From NCBI RefSeq assembly GCF_014851905.1, contig NZ_JACVAQ010000001.1, positions 1,426,001 through 1,490,000 on the forward strand: 64,000 nt of DNA, written 5' to 3'. The translations under genes and the position numbers were made by a program. This document shows, in pieces, positions 18,863-27,516 of the stretch. Origin of the DNA: Pseudomonas sp. PDM14 (GTDB taxonomy: Bacteria > Pseudomonadota > Gammaproteobacteria > Pseudomonadales > Pseudomonadaceae). The notes beneath the pieces are model-generated. The model did not search any database and was not told the origin of the DNA. It saw nothing but the letters and a program-made list of their open reading frames with translations. Every line of letters begins with the position of its first letter. The stretch's first letter is position 1.

Positions 18863-20175
18863 GCGAGTGGTTCCACACCATGACCCTCTGGCTGGAAGCC
18901 AATCCACAGTGGCTCGGCGCGAGCATCTTCATCATCGCCTGCCTGGAATGCCTGGCCATCGCCGGCATCCTGATTCCCGGCACAGTGGTGCTGTTCGCCC
19001 TCGCGGTACTCGCCGGCAGCGGCAGCCTGACGCTGGGGGAAACCCTGCTGCTGGCCTACTTCGGCGGCCTGCTCGGCGACGCGATTTCCTACGCCCTCGG
19101 CCGGCGTTTTCACCAGAACATCCGCGGCCTGCCATTTCTGCGCGACCACCCGGAGTGGCTGAGCAGCGCGGAAACCTACTTCCAGCGTTACGGCGTCGCC
19201 AGCCTGCTGGTCGGCCGCTACATCGGTCCGCTGCGGCCGATGCTGCCGATGGTCGCGGGCATGCTCGACATGCCGCTGGTGCGCTTCATCCTGGTCAGCG
19301 TGATCGCGGCCGCCGGCTGGGCCGTGGCCTACATGCTGCCGGGCTGGGCCACCGGTGCGGCACTGCGCCTGCCACTGCCGGATGGCTTCTGGAGCGCCGC
19401 CGGGATCGTCGCCGGCGCCTTTGCCGTGATGCTCATCGTGATGATCCAGAGCAGCCTGCGCGACCAGCGCTGGGCCACCGCCAGCACTGCCGCGATGTGC
19501 GCCGTGCTGCTCACCGCTCTGCTGATCGGCTGGCAGCAACTGGCCGCCCTCGACCAGGGCCTGATGGCCCTGGTGCAGGAGCAGCGCAACAGCGCCCTGG
19601 ACACCGCCGCCCTGCTGATCACCGGGCTCGGCAACTTCGACACCCAGGTCGCCGCCGGGGTGATGCTGACCGTGCTGCTGTTGCTTTGCCGACGCTACAG
19701 TGCCGGCCTGTTCGTCGGCTGCTGCATGCTTTTCACCGCCCTCGCCAATGCCGGCCTCAAGCTGCTCCTGGCCCGTGCCCGGCCGGACGTGCTGCTGCAG
19801 CCGCTGGACACCTTCAGCCTGCCCAGCGGCCACAGCTCGGCGGCATTCGCCTGCTTCCTCGCCCTCGGCGTGCTGGCCGGCCGCGGCCAGCCCCCGCGCA
19901 TGCGCCTGACCTGGATGCTGCTGGCCAGCTTCCCGGCCTTGATGATCGCCCTGTCGCGGGTTTACCTGGGCGTGCACTGGCCCACCGACATCCTCGCCGG
20001 CGGCCTGCTCGCCGGCACCGTCTGCGCGGCGTGCCTGGCCTTCCTGCAGTGGCGGATTCCGCTGCCCGCGCTGAGCCCGCGGGTGTGGTGGCTGATCCTG
20101 CCGGCGACCCTGGCCCTGCTCGGCGGCGTCAGCGCCTTTGCCCTGCCGGAAGCGCTGGAGCAGTACAAGTACTGA
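18859..20175 (+). CDS. DedA-family / PAP2 phosphatase fusion membrane protein
   Basis: 438-residue polytopic inner-membrane protein made of two modules. Residues 1-200 form a DedA (SNARE-associated/VTT) domain with GILIPGTVVLFALAVLAG and RYIGPLRPMLPMVAGM. Residues 200-438 form a PAP2 (type 2 phosphatidic acid phosphatase) domain with the three catalytic motifs KLLLARARPD, PSGHSSAAF and SRVYLGVHWPTDILAG intact. DedA proteins flip polyprenyl phosphate or phospholipid, and PAP2 enzymes dephosphorylate lipid pyrophosphates, so a role in undecaprenyl phosphate recycling or lipid turnover is a reasonable inference. It overlaps mpg by four bases. Confidence 0.9.
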   Translation: MSEWFHTMTLWLEANPQWLGASIFIIACLECLAIAGILIPGTVVLFALAVLAGSGSLTLGETLLLAYFGGLLGDAISYALGRRFHQNIRGLPFLRDHPEWLSSAETYFQRYGVASLLVGRYIGPLRPMLPMVAGMLDMPLVRFILVSVIAAAGWAVAYMLPGWATGAALRLPLPDGFWSAAGIVAGAFAVMLIVMIQSSLRDQRWATASTAAMCAVLLTALLIGWQQLAALDQGLMALVQEQRNSALDTAALLITGLGNFDTQVAAGVMLTVLLLLCRRYSAGLFVGCCMLFTALANAGLKLLLARARPDVLLQPLDTFSLPSGHSSAAFACFLALGVLAGRGQPPRMRLTWMLLASFPALMIALSRVYLGVHWPTDILAGGLLAGTVCAACLAFLQWRIPLPALSPRVWWLILPATLALLGGVSAFALPEALEQYKY

Positions 20176-20200
20176 GTGGGATCGCCGCAGGGTGAACCAG

Positions 20201-20236
20201 GCGCACCAGACGCCAGCTACGGGCTTGCCGGTGCGC
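20201..20236. repeat. Intergenic inverted repeat downstream of the DedA-PAP2 gene
   Basis: GCGCACC (20201-20207) and GGTGCGC (20230-20236) form a 7-bp inverted repeat in the 102-base gap between two convergent genes. The words GTGCGCACGGCGC and GTAGGATGCGCCG-like sequence nearby resemble dispersed intergenic repeats seen in many pseudomonads. It may act as a bidirectional stop. Confidence 0.35.
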
Positions 20237-20277
20237 ACGGCGCATCCTACGAGGTCGTGAGCCGGGGCTGAAGCGGC

Positions 20278-20868
20278 TCAGGCGAGCATGTCGCCCTGCA
20301 GATGGTCGAGCAACTCCTGCAGCAGCTCGAGTCGCTCGGCCGGGGTATCGAGGCCCAGCACCTGAGCCTTCTGCGCGATGCTGAACGGCAGCAGGTAGGC
20401 CAGCTGGTTGGCCAGCGCCTGCTGCCCGCTCGGCACGCCGCCCATGCCCAGGCCGGCGACCATCGGGTGTTCAGCCAGGGTGGCGAGCAGCGCAGCGAGG
20501 TCGGCATGCTCGCCCAGCAACGGCGCATCGGGCGCTTCGTCCAGCCACACTACATCGGCCACGCTGAGCTGATCGGCCTGCACCTGAGTGCTGGCCACGA
20601 GAAAACGCCGGCCGCCCTCGACACGAATGCCCAGCAGGCCATTGGGGCGCTGCTGGAAGTCGCGAATCAGCGCTTCGCAGCCGATCTGCACGTGCTGGCC
20701 GGCCGCCTCGCCCACTTCCTCGCCTTCGAGAATGCCGACCACGCCAAAGCCCTCGCCGCGACGCATGCAGGCGCTGACCATATCCAGGTAGCGCGCCTCG
20801 AAGATCTGCAGGTCGAGCACACAACCGGGAAACAGCACGGTGTGCAGGGGAAACAGCGGATAACTCAT
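20278..20868 (-). CDS. LON substrate-binding domain protein
   Basis: A 196-residue protein with only the N-terminal substrate-binding domain of Lon protease: PLFPLHTVLFPGCVLDLQIFE at the start, written here as LFPLHTVLFPG and LQIFEARYLDMV, then GFGVVGILEGEEVGE. The AAA+ and serine-lysine protease domains are absent, and 196 residues is the normal size of this stand-alone family. Function is unknown; peptide or unfolded-protein binding is assumed from Lon. It lies nine bases after lrgB on the same strand and may be cotranscribed with lrgAB. Confidence 0.9.
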   Translation of the reverse strand: MSYPLFPLHTVLFPGCVLDLQIFEARYLDMVSACMRRGEGFGVVGILEGEEVGEAAGQHVQIGCEALIRDFQQRPNGLLGIRVEGGRRFLVASTQVQADQLSVADVVWLDEAPDAPLLGEHADLAALLATLAEHPMVAGLGMGGVPSGQQALANQLAYLLPFSIAQKAQVLGLDTPAERLELLQELLDHLQGDMLA

Positions 20869-20877
20869 CGCCTTACC

Positions 20878-21594
20878 TCACGCCACCAGGGCGATCACCA
20901 GCGGCAGAACCACCGCCGTGGCCATGCCCATCAGGCTCATTGCCAGCGCGGCGAAGGCGCCGCATTCCTCGCCTTCCTGCAACGCGCGGGAGGTGCCCAC
21001 CGCGTGCGCGGTCATGCCCAGCGCCATGCCCTGCGCGGCCGGGTGATGCACGCCGATGCGGCGCATCAGTTCGGGACCGACCATCGCCCCGAGCACGCCG
21101 GTGATCAGCACGAACACCGCGGCCAGCGCGGCCACGCCGCCGATCTGCTCGGCCACCAGCATGGCGATCGGTGAGGTCACCGACTTCGGCGCCATGGTCA
21201 TCAGCATCATGTGGTCGGCGCCGAACAGCCAGGCCAGCAACACGCCCAGACCGGTGGCGACCACGCCGGCAACGCTGAGGGTGATCAGCACCGGCCAGAG
21301 CAACTGGCGAATGCGCCGCAGGTTGAGGTACAGCGGCACGGCCAGAGCCACGGTGGTCGGGCCGAGCAGCACGCTGAGGAGGAAGGTGCTGTCGCGGTAC
21401 TCCTGGTAGGTGAGGCCGCAGAGCAGCAGCACGCCGATCAGCACGGCCATCGACACCAGCACCGGCTGCAGGAACATCCAGCGGGTCTTTTCGTAGGCAG
21501 CCAGCGCCAGCTGGTACACGCCGAGGGTGATGCCCACGCCGAACAGCGGGTGATGGATCACCGCCTGCAGGGCGGCCTGCCAATCCGGATTCAT
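20878..21594 (-). CDS. lrgB: LrgB/CidB family antiholin-like membrane protein
   Basis: 238-residue inner-membrane protein with about seven or eight hydrophobic segments. Family landmarks include LLGPTTVALAVPLY, APKSVTSPIAM and GMTAHAVGTSRAL. LrgAB is linked to control of murein hydrolase activity and cell death, and in some bacteria to pyruvate transport. The start overlaps lrgA by four bases, as in most lrgAB pairs. In P. aeruginosa the pair at this locus is named LrgAB, as opposed to CidAB elsewhere. Confidence 0.92.
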   Translation of the reverse strand: MNPDWQAALQAVIHHPLFGVGITLGVYQLALAAYEKTRWMFLQPVLVSMAVLIGVLLLCGLTYQEYRDSTFLLSVLLGPTTVALAVPLYLNLRRIRQLLWPVLITLSVAGVVATGLGVLLAWLFGADHMMLMTMAPKSVTSPIAMLVAEQIGGVAALAAVFVLITGVLGAMVGPELMRRIGVHHPAAQGMALGMTAHAVGTSRALQEGEECGAFAALAMSLMGMATAVVLPLVIALVA

Positions 21595-21953
21595 GACTGC
21601 TCCTCGCGACGCAGCTGACGGTCGATGAGCTTCTGCATCAGCCAGCCGGCGAACAGCAGCGCCAGCACCAGCGACAACGCCAGGGCACCAAATACCGCCC
21701 AGAAATCCGCGGCGATGGCCTCGGCATAGGCCATCACTCCCACCGCCGGCGGCACCAGCAACAGGGGCAGGTAACGCAGCAGGCCGACGGCCGCCTCGTT
21801 GAGTGGTGCGCCCACTTCACCGCGCAGCAGGAGAAACCCGAACAGCAGCAGCATGCCGATGATCGGCCCCGGCAGCATGCTGAAGAACAGGACATTGAGG
21901 GCGGTGCCGAGCAACTGGAACAGCACCAGCCAGGTCAGGCCGCGTAGCAGCAT
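21591..21953 (-). CDS. lrgA: LrgA/CidA holin-like membrane protein
   Basis: 120-residue protein with four membrane helices and a positively charged C-terminus (QKLIDRQLRREEQS), typical of the holin-like CidA/LrgA family. The conserved LPGPIIGMLLLF lies in the second helix. It probably forms the membrane partner of LrgB, with which it overlaps by four bases. A minus-strand TATAAT lies about 28 bases upstream of its start. Confidence 0.92.
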   Translation of the reverse strand: MLLRGLTWLVLFQLLGTALNVLFFSMLPGPIIGMLLLFGFLLLRGEVGAPLNEAAVGLLRYLPLLLVPPAVGVMAYAEAIAADFWAVFGALALSLVLALLFAGWLMQKLIDRQLRREEQS

Positions 21954-21980
21954 GAGAACCTCCGGCGGGTTGGGGCGGCC

Positions 21981-21986
21981 ATTATA
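21981..21986 (-). promoter_or_regulatory. Candidate -10 box for lrgAB
   Basis: The minus strand reads TATAAT, 28 bases before the lrgA start codon. Upstream TTATGG at 18-base spacing is a weak -35. Placement suits a sigma70-type promoter for lrgA-lrgB and perhaps the LON-domain gene. Confidence 0.5.
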
Positions 21987-22115
21987 GACACGCCTGAGGG
22001 CAGGCCATAAGCCGCAGACTGCGGGCTTGACCCTGTCGCGCAGTCATGCTGATCTAGGGCCAGCAAGGTTCACCACCAAAAACAACTAAGTAACTTGCAT
22101 CCTCAAGGAGGATCT

Positions 22116-22571
22116 ATGCCGTCAGTACCCGTTTCACAACTGCAAGACTACGTTGGCAAGGAGCTTGGACGCTCCGACTGGCTGACCATCGACCAGGAGC
22201 GTATCAACCAGTTCGCCGAATGCACCGGTGATCACCAGTTCATTCACGTTGACCCGGTCAAGGCCAAGCACACCCCCTTCGGCACCACCATCGCCCATGG
22301 CTTCCTCTCCCTGTCGCTGATCCCGAAGCTGATGGAAGGCCTGATGATCATGCCCGAAGGCCTGAAGATGGCCGTCAACTACGGCCTCGACAGCGTGCGC
22401 TTCATCCAGCCGGTCAAGGTCAATTCCCGCGTGCGCCTGGCCGTGAGCATTCTCGAAGTCACCGAGAAGCGTGCAGGCCAATGGCTGATCAAGGCCCAGG
22501 CCACCCTGGAGATCGACGGTGAGGAAAAACCCGCCTACATCGCCGAGCCGCTGAGCCTCTGTTTCGTCTGA
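22116..22571 (+). CDS. MaoC-like (R)-specific enoyl-CoA hydratase
   Basis: 151-residue single hotdog-fold protein of the MaoC/PhaJ group that would hydrate trans-2-enoyl-CoA to (R)-3-hydroxyacyl-CoA. The catalytic pair Asp39 and His44 lies in TGDHQFIHVDP, followed by GTTIAHGFLSLSL. The start is set by an excellent AAGGAGGA at 22105-22112, four bases before ATG 22116. A strong terminator follows directly, so it is probably a single-gene unit. It could feed polyhydroxyalkanoate or rhamnolipid precursors, but the substrate chain length cannot be read from the sequence. Confidence 0.9.
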   Translation: MPSVPVSQLQDYVGKELGRSDWLTIDQERINQFAECTGDHQFIHVDPVKAKHTPFGTTIAHGFLSLSLIPKLMEGLMIMPEGLKMAVNYGLDSVRFIQPVKVNSRVRLAVSILEVTEKRAGQWLIKAQATLEIDGEEKPAYIAEPLSLCFV

Positions 22572-22584
22572 TTCAGTCGCTGGC

Positions 22585-22617
22585 AAAACGGGGCGCACTG
22601 GCGCCCCGTTTTCGTTT
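22585..22617 (+). terminator. Rho-independent terminator after the MaoC gene
   Basis: A perfect 12-bp stem (AAAACGGGGCGC and GCGCCCCGTTTT) with loop ACTG, followed by CGTTT. It begins 14 bases after the MaoC stop. Confidence 0.92.
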
Positions 22618-22660
22618 GACTCCGGCATACTCGCCGCATGAACCGACCAGGACGTCTGCC

Positions 22661-24370
22661 ATGCCCCGCCTTCTCGCCCCGCTGACCTTCGCCCTGCTGC
22701 TCGCCGCCTGCGGTGACGGCGAACCACTGCTGCCGCCCGACGCCGTACTGCCCGATGGCGGACGCTACCGTGGCGAGGTGATCGACGGCCTGCTACAGGG
22801 CCCGGGGCGCCTCGACTACGCCAACGGCAGCTGGTTTTCCGGCAACTTCAAGGACGGCCAGAGCGACGGCCAGGGCGAATGGCGCGGCCCCAACGGCGAG
22901 TCCTACATCGGCCAGTTCCGCCAGGGCCAGTTCGACGGCCAGGGCACGCTGATCTACGCCGACGGCACCCGCTACGAAGGCGGCTTCAAGCAGGGCCGCA
23001 TGCACGGCGAAGGCCACCTGGTCCAAGGCGCGACCAGCTACCGCGGCGGCTTCCGCAACGACAAGTACCACGGCAACGGCGTGCTCGACTGGGGCAACGG
23101 CAACACCTACCAGGGCACCTTCAAGAATGGCGAGCCCGACGGCGAAGGCCTGCGCAGCCAGGACGGCAGCCAGCTCAGCGGCACCTTCAAGAACGGCGTG
23201 CTCAACGGCCCCGGCACCTACGTCAACGACAGCGAGGGGCGCTACAGCGGCGAGTTCCGCAACGACCTGTTCCACGGCAAGGGCCGCTACCAGAACACCG
23301 ATGGCGATGTCTGGCTGGGCTCTTTCCGTGACGGCTCGCTGGACGGCAAGGGGGAGTTCAAGGGCGTCGACGGGCGCCACTACCTCGGCGAATTCCGCTA
23401 CTGGCGCTTCAACGGCCAGGGCACCCTGCGCCTGGCCGACGGCGGCACCTATGCCGGCGAATTCGCCAACGACCAGTACCAGGGCCAGGGCCTCCTCACC
23501 CTCGCCGACGGCACGCAGCAACGCGGCACCTGGCAGCGCGGCAAGCTGATCCGCGACGCCCAGGGCCAGTCGATCGCCGATGACCTGGAGGTCGGCCTGC
23601 TGCAGCAGGGTGCCCTGCTCGAACAGGCCATCGCCGCCGTGCCCGCGTCCACCCCGGCCACCGAACTCTACAGCCTGACCCTGGCCGGCGACGGCAAGCA
23701 GAGCGTGTTCCTGCGCGAGGCCGACTACGTCACCAAGCTGCTCGGCGAGCGCTTCGGCGCGCGTGGCGGCATCACCCTGAGCAATCACCGCGACCACCTC
23801 GCCGACCGCCCGATGGCCACCCGCGAGAGTCTGACCCGCGCGGTGCGCGCCCTGGCCGAACGCAGCGGCAAGGAAGACCTGGTGTTCATCTACCTGACCA
23901 GCCACGGCTCGGACGATCACCAGCTGAGCATCGCCCAGCCGCGTCTGCAGCTGGACAGCCTGCCCGCCAGCGAATTCGCTGCGCTGCTCAAGCCGCTGCA
24001 CGACCGCTACAAGGTGGTAGTGATCTCGGCCTGCTACTCCGGCGGCTTCATCGAGCCGATCAAGGACGACAAGACCCTGGTGATGACCGCCGCCCGCGCC
24101 GACCGGGTGTCCTTCGGCTGTTCCGAAGAAAACGACTTCACCTATTTCGGCCGTGCGCTGTTCGCCGAAGCCTTCAACGAGACCGATGACCTGCAACGCG
24201 CCTTCGAACTGGCCAAGGGCAAAGTTGCCCAATGGGAGAAGGACGACGACTTCGAACCATCGGAGCCGCAACTGTGGGCACCGCAGGCCGTGCTCCAGCA
24301 CTGGAAACAGCTGCGCGAAAGCCAGGCCAAGGAGGCCCTGCAGAGCGCCACCGCGAAGAAAAACGAGTGA
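22661..24370 (+). CDS. MORN-repeat lipoprotein with C-terminal C13/caspase-fold peptidase domain
   Basis: 569-residue predicted lipoprotein: signal peptide with lipobox LLAAC, then about eleven MORN repeats (pattern YxGxFxxGxxxGxG, for example YEGGFKQGRMHGEG) filling residues 35-300, then a caspase-like domain. In that domain His415 (YLTSHGSDD) and Cys458 (VISACYSGG) form the expected His-Cys dyad of peptidase family C13 and clan CD. The first MORN part probably binds lipid, wall or partner; the peptidase cuts an unknown periplasmic substrate. It follows a terminator and stands alone. The C-terminus ends with a Lys-rich tail. A homolog of unknown role occurs at this locus in other pseudomonads (inference from synteny memory). 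Confidence 0.88.
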   Translation: MPRLLAPLTFALLLAACGDGEPLLPPDAVLPDGGRYRGEVIDGLLQGPGRLDYANGSWFSGNFKDGQSDGQGEWRGPNGESYIGQFRQGQFDGQGTLIYADGTRYEGGFKQGRMHGEGHLVQGATSYRGGFRNDKYHGNGVLDWGNGNTYQGTFKNGEPDGEGLRSQDGSQLSGTFKNGVLNGPGTYVNDSEGRYSGEFRNDLFHGKGRYQNTDGDVWLGSFRDGSLDGKGEFKGVDGRHYLGEFRYWRFNGQGTLRLADGGTYAGEFANDQYQGQGLLTLADGTQQRGTWQRGKLIRDAQGQSIADDLEVGLLQQGALLEQAIAAVPASTPATELYSLTLAGDGKQSVFLREADYVTKLLGERFGARGGITLSNHRDHLADRPMATRESLTRAVRALAERSGKEDLVFIYLTSHGSDDHQLSIAQPRLQLDSLPASEFAALLKPLHDRYKVVVISACYSGGFIEPIKDDKTLVMTAARADRVSFGCSEENDFTYFGRALFAEAFNETDDLQRAFELAKGKVAQWEKDDDFEPSEPQLWAPQAVLQHWKQLRESQAKEALQSATAKKNE

Positions 24371-24438
24371 AGCGGCATAGCCAGCCGGTTCATTCGTTCA
24401 AAAACTTCTAAGCTGGACGTATCTGCGGAGAGCACAGC

Positions 24439-25080
24439 ATGTACCTGACGCCTCAACACATCCTCCTCGCCGGTGCCACCGGCCTGACCGGCGAACACCT
24501 GCTCGATCGCCTGCTCAGCGAGCCCACCATCAGCCGCGTACTCGCGCCGAGTCGCCGCCCGCTGGCCGAGCACGCACACCTGGACAACCCGATCGGTGAA
24601 CTGGCCACCCTGCTGCCAACCCTGCAGGGCAGCTTCGAGACAGCGTTCTGCTGCCTGGGCACGACGATCAAGCAGGCCGGCTCGCAGGAGGCTTTCCGTG
24701 CGATCGATCACGACCTGGTCCTGGCCTTCGCCCAGCGCGCCCGCGAGCTGGGCGCACGGCACCTGCTGGTGATCAGCGCGATGGGCGCCAGCGCCGATTC
24801 GGGCGTGTTCTACAACCGGGTCAAGGGCGAAACCGAACAGGCGCTGATCGCGCAGAACTGGCCGCAGCTGACCCTGGCACGGCCCTCCCTGCTGCTCGGC
24901 CCGCGCCGCGAGTTCCGCCTGGGCGAACGCCTGGCTGCGCCGTTGATGCGCTGGCTACCGGGCAAGTACCGTGGCATCCATGCCGCCGTGCTGGCCCGCG
25001 CGTTGTGGCGCCTGGCCCTGGAAGACGGCAACGGCGTTCGCGTGGTCGAATCCGACGAACTGCGCCGTCTCGGTCGCTAA
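24439..25080 (+). CDS. NAD(P)-binding Rossmann-fold oxidoreductase (TIP30/HTATIP2-like atypical SDR)
   Basis: 213-residue protein with an N-terminal dinucleotide-binding GATGLTG (residues 12-18) and the SDR-like strand [11 protein letters not shown] followed by the [13 protein letters not shown] motif, whose Tyr-x3-Lys is at the active-site position of atypical SDRs. [10 protein letters not shown] is typical of NAD-dependent epimerase/NmrA-like proteins. The substrate is unknown. The ATG at 24439 follows GGAGAG. It lies 68 bases after the MORN/C13 gene and may be in the same transcript. Confidence 0.85.
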   Translation: MYLTPQHILLAGATGLTGEHLLDRLLSEPTISRVLAPSRRPLAEHAHLDNPIGELATLLPTLQGSFETAFCCLGTTIKQAGSQEAFRAIDHDLVLAFAQRARELGARHLLVISAMGASADSGVFYNRVKGETEQALIAQNWPQLTLARPSLLLGPRREFRLGERLAAPLMRWLPGKYRGIHAAVLARALWRLALEDGNGVRVVESDELRRLGR

Positions 25081-25206
25081 TCGACCCATCTGCGCCCCGT
25101 CGTACTGTTCAGCACCCGACCCGGCCTTTAAACTCCTCGCTTTCTGCGCATGCCGCCAATCGCGGCACGCGTGCGCCCGGCCCTACCTGCCTGACCCGGA
25201 GAACCT

Positions 25207-26388
25207 ATGCGTGAAGTCGTGATCGTCGCCGCCACCCGCACCGCCATCGGCGCCTTCCAAGGCTCGCTGAGCCAGATCCCTGCCGTCGAGCTCGGCGCCA
25301 CGGTGATCCGCAGCCTGCTCGCGCAAACCGGCGTGAACGCCGAACTGATCGACGAAGTCATCCTCGGCCAGGTGCTCACCGCCGGCGCCGGGCAGAACCC
25401 TGCGCGCCAGAGCGTGATCAAGGCCGGCCTGCCGCAGAGCGTGCCGGCGTTCACCCTGAACAAGGTCTGCGGCTCCGGCCTCAAAGCCGTGCAACTGGGC
25501 TACCAGGCCATTGCCTGTGGCGACGCCGAGGTGATCATCGCCGGCGGCCAGGAAAACATGAGTCTGGCGCCCTACGTCCTGCCGCAGGCCCGCACAGGCA
25601 TGCGCATGGGCCATGGCAAGGTCGTCGACACGATGATCCAGGACGGCCTGTGGGACGCCTTCAACGACTTCCACATGGGCATCACCGCCGAGAACCTCGC
25701 CGCCAAATACGCCATCAGCCGTGAGCAGCAGGACGCCTTCGCCGCCACGTCACAGCAACGCGCCAGCGCGGCCATCGAAGCCGGTCGCTTCGACGGCGAG
25801 ATCACCCCGGTGCTGATCCCGCAGCGCAAGGGTGACCCGGTCGCCTTCGCCCGTGACGAACAACCTCGCGCCGGCACCACGGCCGAGGCCCTGGGCAAGC
25901 TCAAGCCCGCGTTCCAGAAGGACGGCACCGTCACCGCCGGCAACGCCTCGACCCTCAACGACGGCGCCGCCGCCGTGTTGCTGATGAGCGCCGAGAAAGC
26001 CGCCGAGCTGAAGCTGCCGGTGCTGGCGAAGATCGCAGCCGCGGCCGGCTCAGGCGTCGACCCGGCGATCATGGGCATCGGCCCGGTTCCCGCCACCCGC
26101 CGCGCGCTGAGCAAGGCCGGCTGGAGCATCGACGACCTGGACCTGGTCGAAGCCAACGAAGCCTTCGCCGCACAGGCCCTGTCGGTAGCCAAGGAGCTGG
26201 GCTGGAGCCTGGACAAGGTCAACGTCAACGGCGGCGCCATCGCCCTCGGCCACCCGATCGGTGCATCCGGTTGCCGCGTGCTGGTCAGCCTGCTGCACGA
26301 GATGCAGCGCCGCGACGCGAAGAAAGGCCTGGCCACGCTGTGCATCGGCGGCGGTCAGGGCGTGGCCCTGGCAGTCGAGCGCGCTTAA
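25207..26388 (+). CDS. atoB: Acetyl-CoA C-acetyltransferase (biosynthetic-type thiolase)
   Basis: 393-residue thiolase that condenses two acetyl-CoA to acetoacetyl-CoA or runs the reverse reaction. Catalytic residues are all present: Cys88 ([10 protein letters not shown]), His349 ([10 protein letters not shown]) and Cys379 (TLCIGGGQG). The length and the [13 protein letters not shown] segment match PhaA/AtoB type enzymes rather than FadA. GGAG lies nine bases before the start. It has no phaB or CoA-transferase beside it, so pathway assignment to polyhydroxybutyrate, ketone-body or amino-acid degradation cannot be made from context. Confidence 0.93.
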   Translation: MREVVIVAATRTAIGAFQGSLSQIPAVELGATVIRSLLAQTGVNAELIDEVILGQVLTAGAGQNPARQSVIKAGLPQSVPAFTLNKVCGSGLKAVQLGYQAIACGDAEVIIAGGQENMSLAPYVLPQARTGMRMGHGKVVDTMIQDGLWDAFNDFHMGITAENLAAKYAISREQQDAFAATSQQRASAAIEAGRFDGEITPVLIPQRKGDPVAFARDEQPRAGTTAEALGKLKPAFQKDGTVTAGNASTLNDGAAAVLLMSAEKAAELKLPVLAKIAAAAGSGVDPAIMGIGPVPATRRALSKAGWSIDDLDLVEANEAFAAQALSVAKELGWSLDKVNVNGGAIALGHPIGASGCRVLVSLLHEMQRRDAKKGLATLCIGGGQGVALAVERA

Positions 26389-26400
26389 ATCCTCGCAAAC

Positions 26401-26442
26401 ACCGGCAAGGCTTTTCGCTTCAGCGCGAATAGGCCTTCCGGT
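26401..26442. repeat. Imperfect inverted repeat between convergent genes
   Basis: ACCGGCAAGGC at 26401 pairs with GCCTTCCGGT ending at 26442 with one bulged base, and an inner TCGC/GCGA pair extends the structure. It lies between the thiolase (plus) and the YceK-like gene (minus) and may stop transcription from both sides. Confidence 0.35.
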
Positions 26443-26520
26443 AAGCGATGCGCACCAAAGCCCCCTCGAAAGCCTGACGGCATAAAAGCCACCCCGCACC
26501 GACACGACACTGGCGAAGCC

Positions 26521-26835
26521 TCAATTCCCGCCGGTCACACCCAGGCCAACACCCAGCTCCGCCGCCAGCGCAAACGGCAGCAACAGCGTATCGAGCAGCG
26601 CACTCGCGGGCAGATCGAGCCCGGCGTACTGCGGCGCCTCGGCACCGAAACGGTCCAGCGGGCAGCAGCCACCCTGCAACGCATACCAGTCCAGACGCGT
26701 GCCGGAATAAAGGATCGGCGCGCCCGGTTTGGCCGCATCCAACGTGCGCACGCTGGCGCAGCCGCTCACCCAAACGACGCCCAGCAGACACAGCAGGCGC
26801 ACCAGTCCATGGGCGCGAGTACGGCACTCAGTCAT
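26521..26835 (-). CDS. YceK/YidQ-like lipoprotein
   Basis: 104-residue predicted lipoprotein with lipobox VSGC and a short mature part. The segment [17 protein letters not shown] and the later [18 protein letters not shown] are the pattern of the YceK/YidQ family, whose function is unknown. The ATG at 26835 is used; a GTG one codon upstream is also possible. Its start overlaps the ubiX stop by eight bases, so it is translated from the mpl-ubiX side transcript. Confidence 0.8.
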   Translation of the reverse strand: MTECRTRAHGLVRLLCLLGVVWVSGCASVRTLDAAKPGAPILYSGTRLDWYALQGGCCPLDRFGAEAPQYAGLDLPASALLDTLLLPFALAAELGVGLGVTGGN

Positions 26836-27457
26836 CACTGGACAGGTGATGCTCGCCCCAGCGCGGCAGCATGTCCTGGGGAATATTCAGCAGGTTGAGG
26901 ATGCGCGCGACGACGAAGTCGATGAGGTCGTCGATGGTCTGCGGCTGGTGATAGAAACCGGGCGACGCCGGCACAATGACCGCACCGAGGTTGGACAGCT
27001 TGAGCATGTTTTCCAAGTGGATGCTCGAGTACGGCGCCTCGCGCGGCACCAGAATCAACTGGCGGCGCTCCTTGAGGGCGACGTCGGCAGCACGCTCGAT
27101 CAGGTTGTTGCAGGCCCCCGTGGCAATCGCCGACAGGGTGCCAGTGGAACAGGGCACCACCACCATCGCCGTCGGCGCACCGGAGCCGGAGGCCGCCGGG
27201 GCCATCCAGTCTTCCTTGCCATAGACGCGGATCTGCCCCGGTGCGGCGCCGGTGTATTCGCTGAGGAAGGCCTGCATCGACTGCGGCTTGGCTGGCAGGG
27301 TGACGTCGGTTTCCGTAGCCATCACCAGCTGCGCGGCCTTGGAGATCAGAAAGTGCACCTCGCGCTCTTCCTGCACCAGGCAGTCGAGCAGACGCAGGCC
27401 GTATTGCGCGCCGGAGGCACCGGTCATGGCCAGGGTGACGCGTTCGGGACCGCTCAT
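26828..27457 (-). CDS. ubiX: Flavin prenyltransferase UbiX
   Basis: Makes the prenylated FMN cofactor used by UbiD decarboxylase in ubiquinone synthesis. The 209-residue protein shows the flavin-binding [14 protein letters not shown] at residues 12-25, then [14 protein letters not shown] and [17 protein letters not shown]. 209 residues is the normal length. It lies 59 bases downstream of mpl on the same strand and overlaps the YceK-like gene. Confidence 0.96.
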   Translation of the reverse strand: MSGPERVTLAMTGASGAQYGLRLLDCLVQEEREVHFLISKAAQLVMATETDVTLPAKPQSMQAFLSEYTGAAPGQIRVYGKEDWMAPAASGSGAPTAMVVVPCSTGTLSAIATGACNNLIERAADVALKERRQLILVPREAPYSSIHLENMLKLSNLGAVIVPASPGFYHQPQTIDDLIDFVVARILNLLNIPQDMLPRWGEHHLSSDD

Positions 27458-27516
27458 GGGGACTCCTCGGAATGCTTGTTTCCCCTCTCCCGGAGGGAAA
27501 GGGGCTGCGCCTTCAG

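Noticed and set aside
22760..23560. Possible tandem DNA repeat or CRISPR-like array
   Set aside because: The periodicity is that of MORN protein repeats; the DNA units differ in sequence and there are no constant spacers.
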